64,000 nt of DNA from Symbiodinium natans (taxonomy: Eukaryota; Sar; Dinophyceae; Suessiales; Symbiodiniaceae). Shown piece after piece: positions 23,239 to 34,700 of this stretch. The notes under the pieces were generated by a model. It saw nothing but the letters and a program-made list of their open reading frames with translations. It was not told the origin of the DNA and ran no database searches. Each line of letters opens with the position of its first letter. Position 1 is the stretch's first letter. The DNA lies in contig CAJNDS010002067.1 in NCBI GenBank assembly GCA_905221605.1, forward strand, positions 292,501-356,500, given 5' to 3'. Both the position numbers and the translations under genes were made by a program.

Positions 23239-25185
23239 TCAGCTGCGATTCAGCTGTTGGCAGTCACTCGGCTTCGCGCTAGTGAAAGTCACGAACGAAT
23301 CCGAACTGTTCGTTGCTGACCACACGCAGGTGTGATAGCCCATGAGCTGCGAGTCACTTCCTACGGTGATAAAAGGAACATCGAGCTGCTGGATCAACGT
23401 ATACACAGTGTCTTTCATCTCCTGATCCAAATCCGCCGTGGCATCATCGAGGAGCAGCAAGCGAAGCGGTTTCTCACACAGAAGTGGCCTGGCCAAGTTC
23501 AGCCGTTGGCGTTCAGAGCGTGATAAGGGCTGGGCAGCCTTTGGCACCTCGTCAATTCCTCCATGGGTCTGTATCATTCTGTCTAACTTCAGGGCTTTCA
23601 CCACTGACTCAATGTCCCTTCTCGAACGCTGAGAAGTCGCAGAATGTGGGTACAGAAGGTTGTCACGAAAGCTACCCAAGCAAAGATACGGGGATTGAGG
23701 CACGAAGAAGCAACTTGTCAAGGCCGGGCGAGTGATTCTACCACTGCCCTTGCTGAACAACTCAGCGAAGGCCCTCAGCAGCAGTGTCTTTCCACAACCA
23801 CTCCCTCCAAGGAGCAGCAGCGACTCCCCTTGTCTCAGGTCAATGTGCCCGCTTACGCTCACTTCGACCGTGGGCGTCCGCAGTTTGACCTCGGCCATGG
23901 AGACCGGAACGAGGTCTGAAGAGCCTGAGACCACCGTCACGCAGTCTGCCGCGCCTTCCCGCGGACTGAGCTCCTGGAGGGGTAGCAGCTGGGAATCCCG
24001 TGAGTCGTGTGGAGGGCTGTCCGCTTCGTTGAGCCAGCGGTTGGCGGGCCTTTCATCCCTTGCTGCCCCCTCGAGTCCGATGTAATCCAGTTGCTGCCAC
24101 AACTCCTGGATGCGGTGCGCGTATGCTTGAATCTTGGCTACGTACGTGACCTGGTGGCCAAGGGTGAGCAAGCTTGTCATGAGATAGCCAAAGAAGCGTT
24201 CCGTCAAAGCCCATGAGCCGAGGTCGACCTCGTCTGAAAACAGCAGTGGTGCCACCAGCACCACGGGCAAGCAAGCCAAGCCCACTTGACCAGCGTTGCC
24301 GGAGAGTTTCAAGAGGGCATTCAACACCTGGAGTTGGTAGTTCTGCCAGATGACACGGCTCAAGGCCTGCTGGGAGCAGGCTCTCTCAAACCCCTCTCCC
24401 TGTAAGAAAGCGATGGACTCCGCATGCTCTCGCATGCGCATCAGGACGTGCCGCAAGTTTGCCTCCTTGGCTTGGATGCGACACTGCACAGCCGTCATCG
24501 GACTGGCAAAGACGAAAGAGCAGAGCGAATACAAGCCGGCAAAGCCAAGTAGAATGATGCAAACACGGGGCGAAACTTGCAACAGCGCTATTGCACTGGA
24601 ACAAACTTGAGCGAAGGCTTGAACAACAGTTGCCATCACGGAAACAGACCTCCTCGTGAACAGGCCCACAGTCTGTGTAATCCGCTGGTCGGGATTGTCG
24701 ATGCTGCCATGGCGTAGCTTAAGCTTGTAGAAACCATGGTCGTCATCAGCATACTTTTGAACCAAGCGAATCGTGAGGTATTGTTGCCAATCCAGACTGA
24801 GTGATGAAACGATGAACGAGCGTATGAAGTCGACCACGGCCCACCCTGCTTGGCACAGTAGCAAGACTTCAAAAGCACGGCCGAATTCCGAAGAATCCTT
24901 GAGGCTCAATGCATTCACAACTGGCTGGACAGCTGTCGCTCCCTTGTAGCTCATGAAAACTGAAAGGCCAGTGAGGCTCACAGACAAAAGCAGGAGTGGC
25001 AACGCACGTGTGCGGCTTGACGAGTCTGCGAGGTATATACAGAGAAGCCTCATCACCGTTTTGGTGGTGGTGAAGACGGACGTCTGTGGTTCATCTGCTG
25101 TATCGGTCGCAGTTTCATCCTTCTCTAAGTCTTCCGACTCGACGCCGAAGCATCTGGCCAAGCAATCTCGACAGGAAGGCACCAT
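23239..25185 (-). CDS. ABC half-transporter, SbmA/BacA-ABCD-like
   Basis: 648 residues: a membrane domain followed by one nucleotide-binding domain. The membrane part has the SbmA/ABCD-type stretch WQQYLTIRLVQKY, then NPDQRIT (about residues 133-178), typical of proteins moving peptides or very-long-chain acyl-CoA. The ATPase domain has Walker A GGSGCGKT (about 458-465). Two catalytic motifs are unusual: the signature reads LSRSERQR where LSGGExQR is normal, and Walker B reads LLLLDDATADLD, with Asp in the place of the catalytic Glu. ATP hydrolysis may therefore be slow or need a partner subunit. Family members act as dimers. The gene is intronless, isolated and bracketed by telomere-type DNA on both sides. 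Family is well supported; substrate and membrane are inferred. Confidence 0.85.
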   Translation of the reverse strand: MVPSCRDCLARCFGVESEDLEKDETATDTADEPQTSVFTTTKTVMRLLCIYLADSSSRTRALPLLLLSVSLTGLSVFMSYKGATAVQPVVNALSLKDSSEFGRAFEVLLLCQAGWAVVDFIRSFIVSSLSLDWQQYLTIRLVQKYADDDHGFYKLKLRHGSIDNPDQRITQTVGLFTRRSVSVMATVVQAFAQVCSSAIALLQVSPRVCIILLGFAGLYSLCSFVFASPMTAVQCRIQAKEANLRHVLMRMREHAESIAFLQGEGFERACSQQALSRVIWQNYQLQVLNALLKLSGNAGQVGLACLPVVLVAPLLFSDEVDLGSWALTERFFGYLMTSLLTLGHQVTYVAKIQAYAHRIQELWQQLDYIGLEGAARDERPANRWLNEADSPPHDSRDSQLLPLQELSPREGAADCVTVVSGSSDLVPVSMAEVKLRTPTVEVSVSGHIDLRQGESLLLLGGSGCGKTLLLRAFAELFSKGSGRITRPALTSCFFVPQSPYLCLGSFRDNLLYPHSATSQRSRRDIESVVKALKLDRMIQTHGGIDEVPKAAQPLSRSERQRLNLARPLLCEKPLRLLLLDDATADLDQEMKDTVYTLIQQLDVPFITVGSDSQLMGYHTCVWSATNSSDSFVTFTSAKPSDCQQLNRS

Positions 25186-25514
25186 GGCTTGGGGGGCCGA
25201 AGCACGTGAAGGGTTTAGGGTTCAGCGTCCGGGGTTAAGGGTTTAGGGTTCAGGGTTTAGGGTTTAGGGTTTAGGGTTTTTGGGTTTAGGGTTTAGGGGC
25301 TTAGGGCTAAAAGTTTGCAGAACATGTGCCCTGGTCAACAAAAAATGAGAACAACGCAGTGTGTGCGATCTCACATTGGTCTGTCATGGCTTATGAAATC
25401 CTGATCAAGTCGCTACATGTGGAAGCTGAGAGTTCCATCGTTGCCGCTCTTGAATGGCATCGACGTGGGAAAGCCCCAAAGCGACAGCTCTGCTGAAGGG
25501 GTGTCGGGCTCAGG

Positions 25515-25652
25515 CGGGTTTAGGGTTTAGGGTTTAGGGTTTAGGGTTTAGGGTTTAGGGTTTAAGGTTTAGGTTTTAGGGTTTAGGGTTTAGGGTTTAA
25601 GGTTTAGGGTTTGGGGTTTAGGGTTTAGGGTTTAGGGTTTAGGGCTTAAGGG
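25515..25652 (+). repeat. Last telomere-type array of the window
   Basis: TTTAGGG units with a few TTTAAGG and TTTGGGG variants. No further array is visible to the right, so this marks the edge of the telomere-repeat compartment. Confidence 0.85.
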
Positions 25653-25659
25653 TTCCCCG

Positions 25660-28600
25660 TGACATGCAAGAAGCACAATTGCCAAATCCCACGCACCATA
25701 CTGCAATTCCGATTGCCACAGCAAAGCTTTGTACTGGGAGTTGCTGGATACATAACACATATTTTCCCTTGATTGGCCTGTGATCTACTATCATGAACAC
25801 ATCATGGCCCAAGCTGTACATCTCGGTCGGGGTTCTTCGTGAAGTGACAACCGTGTGGGTGGATGTTTTTGTTTGACCCTTGTTTTGCTTTTGGCCCGCG
25901 AGCAAAAGTTCCAAAATATTAAATCGTTAAAACAATATGGAAAACATCATTCCCGACACTTGAATGCTAATCTCTCCACCGATACAAGTCGATCACCTAT
26001 GCATACAAGACATACTCAAAGCTAGCACCACTTCGGAATGCGACCACTCAGTCTGTTCCACAAAGCGAACGGCCGCAGCGGGTTTGTTCACCCAGACCAC
26101 ATCATGAGGACGATTTGTGGATCGTTCATTAGAGCCCGCTGGCTCCATACAGCACCAGATACGTCGAATTTTCTCCCATCCACTCAACCCCTCAGCCGTA
26201 AACCCTATACCACGCATGCTACACGCCAGCGCATCAGAGCACTCACTCACTACGTGTCGGGACAGAAAACCAATCTTCCAACTCTGCCCTTTCAGAGTCC
26301 AACCAGGAAGCTGCTTCGGACATGTCTCTGAGAATAAGGGGGAAAGAAATCTCGACAGGCGTGCCTACGAAGATCTGCACAACAACAACCACTGGAAAAT
26401 GCTTCCACACGAGATGTGTCCGCTGCGTGGCCGTACTGTGAAGCATTATGGGCCACGCAGTGCGATTCCCGTGATGTGAACCGAGAAATACTTGAGACAT
26501 GTGAGTGGCTAAACAGTGTATAGCATGTAGCTACTGCAGACTGCTGTCATGGCCCATGACATCGGTGATCGCACAAGTTGTTCTTGTGAGTCTCTCGACT
26601 AAGGGTGTTCTCTCAGCACACGGCGAAGACGATGTAGGTTCATTTGTAGAGGGCAGTCTCTCAATTCTCACTCATCTTTGCGGCCGTCCCATGCGCGGTT
26701 TTGGGTGGCACAGGACAAGCCGGCACAAATACTGTGCAAAACACAAGACGAACAATGTGAGACGTGACGAACGAACGTCACTCTGTACATTAGAAGCAGT
26801 TCGCCATGAACAAGTTAGGTTCCAGCAGAATCGCCATGGCTGACTCCCTTCACGCGGCACGCACGCGGAATCTCGTGGAACGGGGTTGTGGCGGAACTAC
26901 GCTTCAAGTGGAGCCGCTGCGCAGCTCCAGGAATCGGACATTTTTTTTTTGGACTGGCGTACTTAAGAATGTCTGGCTCGGTTAGAGCCTGGAGACAAAC
27001 CGCCTTCTAACAGCTGGCTGGATCTGTGAAGAGTCTTCAGCCTGGTCTTGAGCTCGGACGTCCACGTCTAAAAGAGTTCAGTTCCACGCTGGACGCAGCC
27101 ATTGGCAACATTTCGAAAAGCTGCAGCACATGCGCGCCTCAAGCCACTTTTTTTGTTTTTTGGACTGGCGCCTCTTTACTACATCAGTAGCACAGTAGGC
27201 CGGTCTTGTTGGGCTCGACATAACAGGTGAAACGAAGTTAGCGCGCGCAAACCACCAAACACACGCAACCACCCAAGAGATTGGTGCAATCATACAGCAC
27301 AGAGCATGCGGAGGTCATCACTCGACAGTCAGGATCCCGTACTCGTCGTCAAGAACAGATAACAGACTCTAATTCAGTGGGGACTTTAACAGCAAGAACT
27401 AGCAAGACCGGCCCAGGCACTCCAGTGGTCAGCCAGTGGAGCAGCCCCGAGCAAAAGGTCCTCCGCTCACCACCCTCTTGCAGCTGCGCCCACCTGGATA
27501 GATGTTCGCGCACAAGCAAAGTCTTATCAGACAGCCAGAGAGGAGGCCACACACGCAAGCCCGAAAGCTCGCAGGGGTCTCGGAGACTGCAATCTAGTAG
27601 GCAATGGTCCCTCGAGAGCCCAAGCTAGCGGACACTTCTTCGTGGAGAATCTGCACCTACTGCCCTGGCGGCAAGAAGCCATCGAACACCGTAAGTAACT
27701 TGGCCTTCAAGAGGGCCATCATCGCCTGTGCCTGGCTGTGGCAGAATCTCCCCCGCCTGGATGCTACCTGATGGGGCCTGGACGAAAGCTGTGCATGCCA
27801 TGGAGATCTTAGCGCTCTTGCAGGCTGCCAAAAGTGATCCAGAGTCGATATTCGGCCGTTCAAGATTCCGTACCCATTGCCCAGAACAGATAACAGACCT
27901 GCAGTGGCAAAAAAATGTAACAGGTCAGATTTCCAAAAGGAGAGGAAAGACGTGCGTATGCCATGGTGTGCCTATGAATCCGCCCTTAAGACTCTAACTC
28001 TTATATCTTGGTCTAACCGTTCACACCTTGGAATCGCATGCCAGGTTAACCGCTCTCTGAATCACCTCCAAGTTCCACAATAGGAATTACTACCAATCTG
28101 CTGTTCTGCCCATAAATCCGCCCTTAAGACCCTTTCAGGGTGATAGAGGTTGTGAATGAAGGGAACCTAGACGTTTGGCTTTTGGTTTTGGCGGGTTACT
28201 GCGGGTTTTTGTGGTTGTGTTTAATGGTGTTTTTGGTGTGTGCTTGCTTTGGTTTTCGCGTCTGCAACTGTTTCACCTCTAGTGTTAAGACCCACAAGGA
28301 CGGCCTACTGCGCTGCTAATGTAGTAAAGAAGCAAAAAAAGAGTGGGGCCAAGACATCTGGACAGGCCCGACAGGCGGACAGCAGCTGGGATGGCCCCTG
28401 GCAATGATCGCCACCTCGCCCCACTGGCTGATCACCATGGGGTAGGAGGATTTAGTGGGGCCTGTCGAATTTGCAGATCCCGCACTGACTGGTCACGGTG
28501 CGTGCTTCTACGTTGCACCGTGCTGGTGCCTTGATCGACACTGCCTGGTGAACTGTGTTGGAATGTCGCCTTGCAAATAACTCTTAAAGAAGCAACCTTG
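25660..28600. other. Stretch without a recognisable gene
   Basis: No ORF here has a motif or length that supports a gene. Visible structure: a repeated TTTTGGACTGGCG block near 26,945 and 27,155; a repeated AGAACAGATAACAGAC block near 27,353 and 27,885; a repeated AATCCGCCCTTAAGAC block near 27,979 and 28,114; and the inverted-repeat pair described separately. These suggest decayed mobile DNA. Confidence 0.6.
27150..28350. mobile_element. Possible decayed terminal-inverted-repeat element
   Basis: 27,170-27,221 (GCCTCTTTACTACATCAGTA, then CACAGTAGGCC) is matched in inverted orientation at about 28,285-28,335 (GGCCTACTGCGCTGC, then TAATGTAGTAAAGAAGC), with an A/T homopolymer run outside each arm. 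The arms are about 50 bp and diverged. The 1.1 kb between them has no intact ORF. It could be a non-autonomous DNA transposon; chance pairing is unlikely at this length, but family is unknown. Confidence 0.45.
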
Positions 28601-28619
28601 GTGCTTTTTGGCTGTGCGC

Positions 28620-29939
28620 ATGTGGCTAATCACCGGCATAATGCGAGCCCCCCGCGGTCTTCACCTCCTACCTGTTCGTACGGGTAAGGCTGCCTCCGAA
28701 ACTGCGATTGATGTGGACTCTCCGGGAAACAGCCCTGTGCCCGCGGGTAGTCACAGTCCCGACGTGATAGCTGCTACTGCAGTCGAGGTTCTTACGCCGC
28801 TGCAGTCACCAGCCCAAAGCGAGGCTATCACCAACGCGCGCCATGGTGAGCGGTGGGGTACACCATGGCTCAAGCCTCGGGCCGCGGGGGGCTCCATTGC
28901 GGCAGCTGTCAGCCCACCTCCGGCAGCTAAACGGGACGTTTCCCGAACACCCTGCGGCACCCCAACGCGGGAGAGAGGACCACTGAAGAAGGAGCCTGCA
29001 ACGAAAGAGCCTGCGGTTGTGCCGGCCGTGAGTCCTAGTGCTCTGGATGCTTGTGTGACGACTCCCTCTAGTGAAGTTGCCCACAGGATCGGAGGGAGTA
29101 GCGCCGCCTCGTGTCCACCCCGTAGTGGAGGCAACATTAGGGACCCACCGCCTGGCGTACGACGTCCACCCAGCCCCCGGACACGGCCCACGCACGCAAC
29201 ATTTCTGGAGGGAATTAGGACGGTTGAGGCATCACAGCCCCCTTGCGCTGAGTCTCCCACGGACTCACTTGAACCAAAATCGTATCTCCCTATGCCTCCC
29301 CATGGCCCGACGCCCATCCCCGCCAGGCCTGTGCCCGCTGTCCAAGCTCGCAAGGAAAGTCGGCCTCTCGTTTTGGACAAAGACGGCTCTCAGCATCTGG
29401 AACCACCAAAAGCCAAGCCTCGAGGGCCTAGCGAGCCCAGCGGCACCCGCGACCCCAGCGCCCCAGCCTGTGCACCCATCATGCAGAGCAACACAGACTC
29501 GGTCTGTGATCTCATGTGGCGCGCACTTGCAGCGGGACATCACTTTGGTAAGAATGTCAAACCTCGGCCCTACATGAGCCTGCGTGACTCGCAACACCTC
29601 ACAACACACTGCCAGCAGCAGCTTCGGGCATATAGGGCCTATGAGGTGTTTTTGAACGGCATACCGAACCAGCTGCAAGACTCGGAGATGCTGATCGGAA
29701 TCGCTGACACGCTACTGCATCTGCCTGAAACGTTTCCGGCGGCGTATTTGAAGGTTTATGACCCTATCATCACGCAGTGTCTTAGATTGTCGGGGGCATT
29801 GCAGCATTTCGACCTTGCTGAAATGTTGGATTGCCCGGTCCCGCAGCTGGACAAAGCAAGGCTTTCGGAGTCCCTGGTGGGGTATGGCTTTCTTACCACA
29901 GCGCAGTACATCGCGGATCTTTTCTCTGCGGTGTCGGAC
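28620..29939 (+). pseudogene. Orphan ORF truncated by the retrotransposon LTR
   Basis: Open frame with an ATG at 28,620. The first two thirds are low-complexity (Pro, Ser, Ala, Arg) with many SP and PP pairs. The last 120 residues look like a folded, helical domain (around SLRDSQHLTTHCQQQLRAYR and LIGIADTLLHLPETFPAAYL). At 29,940 it runs straight into the left LTR, and the frame ends artificially inside it at 30,113. I do not recognise the family; it may be a host protein or the Gag of another element. The sequence right of the far LTR (from 40,511) should hold the severed 3' end. Confidence 0.5.
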
Positions 29940-30225
29940 TGTGAAAAGCAGAGCTTTAGCGCAGACTGCTTTTTCCGTTCGCACTTGAGCCAAACACGTC
30001 AGTGTTCAGCTGCACTGTCTTCAGTCAGCAAAGGTGCTCTCTCCAAGAGCAAAGGCTTCAAGTCTTCAAACGACATCTCAACTTTGTTTAGACAAAGGAG
30101 AATGCAAAAGTAACATGCAAAACATCTTGGTTACTGCTTCAGGACTTCAGGTCTGTTGCAAAACACACAGCATGCTCTCAGAATGCCTCAGTCGAGTGTC
30201 AAACGGTCACGACACGGTACGAACG
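29940..30225 (-). repeat. 3' LTR of the copia element
   Basis: Direct repeat of 40,225-40,510 with six internal substitutions. On the element's sense strand it ends in CTTTTCACA. Its first base is C where the 5' LTR has T (CGTTCG versus TGTTCG), so the canonical TG end has mutated here. It carries TTTGGCTCAAG (29,984-29,994), identical to the last 11 bases of the dinoflagellate spliced leader. Confidence 0.92.
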
Positions 30226-30525
30226 ACGGGGCAAGGCACACGGAGTGAGTAACGGCCAAAGTCTGTTCCTCAGAGCTTTGCTTCAGCACTTCCAGATGAC
30301 TCTCAGGTCAACTCCCGAGAGCTAAAAGCCTCTCTGTGCTTCCCAAAACTCATCCTCGGACTTGCAAACCAAAACATGTCAAGTCAAAGCACCTTCATGT
30401 CATGCAAACATGCTCATGCCAAAACAAAACATGTTCTTGCCATGTCACAGCACTCATGTCCTACACATGTACCTGCAAGCAACTAGGCAAACAAAGAAAT
30501 GTCATATTTTCACACCCCCTCATGC

Positions 30526-31730
30526 CTATTGCGCGGTCAGTCCTTCTTTCGTCTTTCGAGACTTTTCCTGGCTTCTTTCACCAGGAATCGGCCTAAGCCC
30601 TGCGGATAGACACCTGTCGCCTGTCGCTGCTATGCTAGTAGCACTCGCATGCTCGTGGTTTCCTGGGCAAACACAAGAGGATAAAGTCCAGATAAAACTT
30701 GAATCCGAACTGACGAACCACCAATGCTTCAGGATACGGTTGCCAGCTTCCTCGAAACAGCACCGGTCTACCAAACACTCGTGCTCGAGTCCCAGTCTTT
30801 TCGCTGTTGACTTGTAGACTGTTTCTCCCCAAAGGCCAGACCCTTTAGGCCATTCGTGGGAGAGGAGGAGCCTCTCGTGGCCAGCATAGTCCTGGAAAAC
30901 TGCTCGTATGCGTCTCCAGGACTTCTTGTGTACCTCCAGACTAGCTCTCCATCTCGCCCGGTTCTTCACGTCCTTTGAGAAACGCAGGTGCCTAAGGCCA
31001 CTACCTGCGCTGCACGGTGTAGACAAATGTGCATACACGTAGATTCTTTCGTTAGAAGCCATCTTTTCCAGAATCCCTTTTAGCAACAAAGAAGCCTCTC
31101 TACTCAGCAAGTCTAGCTTCTTGGTGATTCCAAAGTACGCGATGTCACGTTCCCGCTTACAAGCTTGGGCTATCGCGCTTTCCTCTTCGCAACAGAGTTC
31201 CAAGACAACCATGGTGGCCTCCCCAGAAGCAACTCTGTAGGCCTCGTCCTTCCACGAGCTCGGAATTGCGAGCACTTCGTCGCAGGTATTGGGCTCTTTA
31301 AAGGTAACCGAAACGCTAGTGCCTGAAGCTTTTTCTTCCCAGCCAACCGGCTCGGTGGTCAAGCCACAAGCCTCACACAAGCTTGCCAAACTGTCATTCG
31401 TGGGACTTTTCGTTAGAGCATCTGCGGGGTTGATGGCCCCCGGTATGTGCTCAATCGTGAACCTTCCACGATCCACAAGTTCCTGGAGAAATGCGGCTCT
31501 TAACTCTATATGGCGAACTTTCCTCAGCAATGTTCCCATTGTTGAGATACAAACCGCGCTTTCAGAGTCAGAGTAACCCTTCAAGAGATAGTAACCGGTC
31601 TCCCTGTCCTGCGGAATGCCTTCCAAGATGGTCTCTGTCAAGAGGGCAATGTAGAGACCTTCCCTGGCTATCTCCGTGAGCGCCGCGAGCTCACTCTCAG
31701 CGCTGGACAGGGCTGTGGTTGATTGCTTTC
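30526..31730 (-). pseudogene. RNase H end plus methyltransferase-like tail of copia Pol
   Basis: The first 100 codons finish RNase H: SSAESELAAL, YSDSESAVCIS, the conserved KVRHIELRAAFLQE and IEHIPGAINPADALTK. Most copia elements stop there. This one continues about 270 residues: MVVLELCCEEESAIAQAC, then VYAHLSTPCSAGSGLRHLRF, then LLLSHEWPKGSGLW. The order (acidic loop after a hydrophobic strand, PCS, then a late EWP) recalls a Rossmann methyltransferase or C5-methylase-like fold, and I recall similar tails in dinoflagellate copia elements. Catalysis is not proven. It is out of frame with the upstream Pol ORF by the 5-base insertion, and it stops about 300 bp before the 3' LTR. Confidence 0.75.
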
Positions 31731-34700
31731 TGCTAAACTAAAAGTCTTCAGACAGCAGTTTTCCCAAGTAATCACACCACCACTAACCGAATTCAAACTC
31801 CAGCTTGCGTCTGTAAAACAGGAAACCGCCTGAGGATCCGCATCATCTTCCAGGATCTCCCGAGTTGATGGAAACACCTGTACTCGGTGCGGAAGCCCTT
31901 TTATCCACTTAAGGACGTCTCTCATGCATGTTTCAGCAGCCTCGTCTGGCGCCGCCTGGTGCCGGCCCAAAAACCCGCAACAGAATTGCAGGTCCGGTCG
32001 GGAGAGGGCTGCCCATGCAAGCCGACCAAGGGTTCTACGATACTTTTCGTGTGCGGCCGGGCTAATCTTTTCAGTTTGCCCTTTTCGAACCAGGTCGGAG
32101 TATCGCTTTTCAAGCGACGGGAGTTTGGGGCTCGGTTTGGTTATATTGTACTCAGAGCAGCACGCGTCTAGGTACTTGCTATCTAGCCCGAAATAGACGC
32201 GCTTGTCTCCGGAACGTCGGAATATTCTCCTACCCAAGAAGGAAACTTCCCCCGCACCATTCTCAGGAAGCTCTCCAGTCAGTTTCAGCTTGTAGCGTTT
32301 CTGCAGTCCTTCGAAAACTCTCTTACCTTCCGATGGGTCCTCGGAGTAGATCAGCAAATCGTCTACATAGAACAGTACCAACGTCAGACCCTTCGACGTC
32401 TTCCTTCGGTATATCGTAGGGTCCAGGCTTGGACTGAATCCGCTCTTCTCCAAGTACGAACTCAGTTCCTTATACCAAGAAAGCGGTGCCGATCTCAATC
32501 CGTTCATCGCTTTATGAAGACGAAGATACACCTTCTTGTTTCCTGCCTTTTGGGGAACAGAAGAGTCCGCAATACTCACATTGTTTGGGAGCTCTACGTA
32601 CTCTGGCCTTGACACTGCAGCGTGCATGAAAGCCACGCTCACGTCACAGCTCAACACTGAGCCTTTCTTGCAAAGCAATGCCAAAAGAAGCCTTAAACCC
32701 TCTAAACTCGTAGTCGGGCTGTAGATGCCTTCTGAAAGCGTCGTGCCTCCCATTGAAGCGTAATCTCTAACAACGAGGCGGGAACGGTAAAGACCTTTAC
32801 GTTTGATCGTGTTAACCCACCTGCTCGTGAGAACCCTCCGACCGCTCTCTCGCGCCGACTTGCGGGCCTCAGCTTCAGAGATCACTTTTCCTACTCCAAA
32901 AGACTCGAGTTCCTCAAGCTCCAACTTCATCGAAGCATACAGAAGTTCAGGGTCTAACTGTTCACCTGAGGTCTCAGAAACGGCGTTTCGGGGTACTTGG
33001 CACTTGATCTTACTCCCTCCGAATTTGAGAGTAAACGAATCAGCTACTTCTTTAGACGTGGCCAGAATGTCCGGTCCTTTGAACAAAGACTCTAACAGAT
33101 GGTTAGTTAGCCAGTCAATTTCCATGTCCTCTAGGTCATCCGGCTGCATTTCCGGTGACCCAAGTCCGCCTTCCCCCTCATCATCTGTGGGTTCCACGTA
33201 AGACGGAATATCATTCAGAGGATCAGGATCATCTGGTACCATCTCTTCATCTTCGTTTTCAAACCCCGGGTCAGGGTCTTCTGACTTCACCGGATCAGGT
33301 GGTGGCTCAAACATGATGGGCCTTTCAGGATCCGCTGGGTCTAGAACCAGAGGCTGTGAAGTAGACAGAGCGTGTATGGCCCCTACGTCGTAGACAGGCT
33401 CACCTTTCGCTCCTTCTAAGGCCCTACAGACAGGAAAGATATCGATCTCAGTCTGACCCACTGGAGCAGCAAAGACACCGCCCCCTCTAGGCTCTTTAGG
33501 CCCTAGATACACAGCTTTCACTGTTTTCTTTCCCCTGTACTTCTGTTGATGCGCTTTTGAGCCCCCTACTTTAGCGTAGACAAGACATCCAAACGGCAGG
33601 GTCCTCGTACGATGCACAATCTCCTCGTGCAGCCGGTCAATGGGCGTAGTCACGTCCTGGTGACTAAAGCTCCAGAGGTTGTAGCACCTGGCGCTGTAAA
33701 GGACACAAGCTTGCCAGAGCATTCCTCCCAGCGGAAGCTTCTTGTTCCAGTCTTCCGGCGCGGAATTCCGCGCAACTTCTCTCTCCAAGTCTAACCACAC
33801 TGCCCAAAATCCCTGCTTCATAGTTTCTACTTGTCTTTCAATAGCGCCTTTTGACTGAGGGCGATACCCGGGCACGACGTCCACAATGACACCAGAAACA
33901 GCTACATCACCTGTACGGGTAGTCAATTTTTCGGCTAAAGACATCAAAGCCGACTCCTGATCACATCTCACTGTGACCATTTTATTCACAAGACCCATTT
34001 CGCGAATCACTCGTCCAATGTTGTAAAACAGATCCGGATCATCCAAATTCATGGCCGGGATGACCGTGGTATAGTTCGAAGAGCAATGTGCAAGAAGCAG
34101 CACACGAAGACGACCGAAGTAGTAGAAATCCATTCCTATCGTCTGGTCCTCGCGTTGCAAACGCCTTCGCAAGCGTCTCGCAGGAACCTTCCCTTTACTC
34201 GAGGTGCAGGCCTCACAGTTCACATCATAAGGAAAATGACCTCTGGATCTATGCACTTGCAAAGCCACACTTCGCAGAGGTATCCTATCTGAAACTTCTG
34301 CACCTCCAGGCGGTTCCGGGGGTTTAGGTGGTTCAGCACCTTGAGGCTTCGGAAGCGGACTCTCTTTTTCTCCTCTCTCTTCTCTCTCTGAAGAACGTGG
34401 TATGTCACTATCGAGTTCTAAGGGCTCAGCTTGCGTCCCCTTACCGGGGAGGGGCAGTCCACGCACAACTCTCAAGTGGCTGTGCTCAGAAGTGGATCTG
34501 CTCCCTTTTTCATCATCGCCCTTTCTTCTCAACAAACAACAACCACACACACTCCAAGCACAACACCATGCCATGCACACCAACAAGCTCCACAAGTTCC
34601 TGTCGAGACAAAGGCCCAAGCACATGGCCTTACATGCGAACTTCAAAGAGGCTTTAAAACCTGAGCTCCAAGTTGGTTTCACAACGTGCCTGCTAAAGAC

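Larger units (their letters stand above)
1..25660. repeat. Compartment of interspersed telomere-type TTTAGGG/CCCTAAA arrays
   Basis: Dozens of short arrays of the plant/alveolate telomere heptamer, in both orientations, are scattered through this part, mixed with degenerate forms (TTTGGGG, TTCAGGG, TTGAGGG, CCCTGAA, CCCTATAA). No array is terminal and polarity changes many times, so this is interstitial, not a chromosome end. The last clear array ends near 25,650 and I see none in the remaining 38 kb. Apart from three genes annotated below, stretches 1-12,498, 13,246-21,409, 22,532-23,238 and 25,186-25,660 hold no gene I can recognise. Short ORFs there are mostly telomere-repeat translations or low-complexity sequence. 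Confidence 0.9.

Noticed and set aside
28751-29678. Antisense ORFs opposite the orphan ORF
   Set aside because: Low-complexity shadow frames of the Pro/Ser-rich plus-strand ORF.
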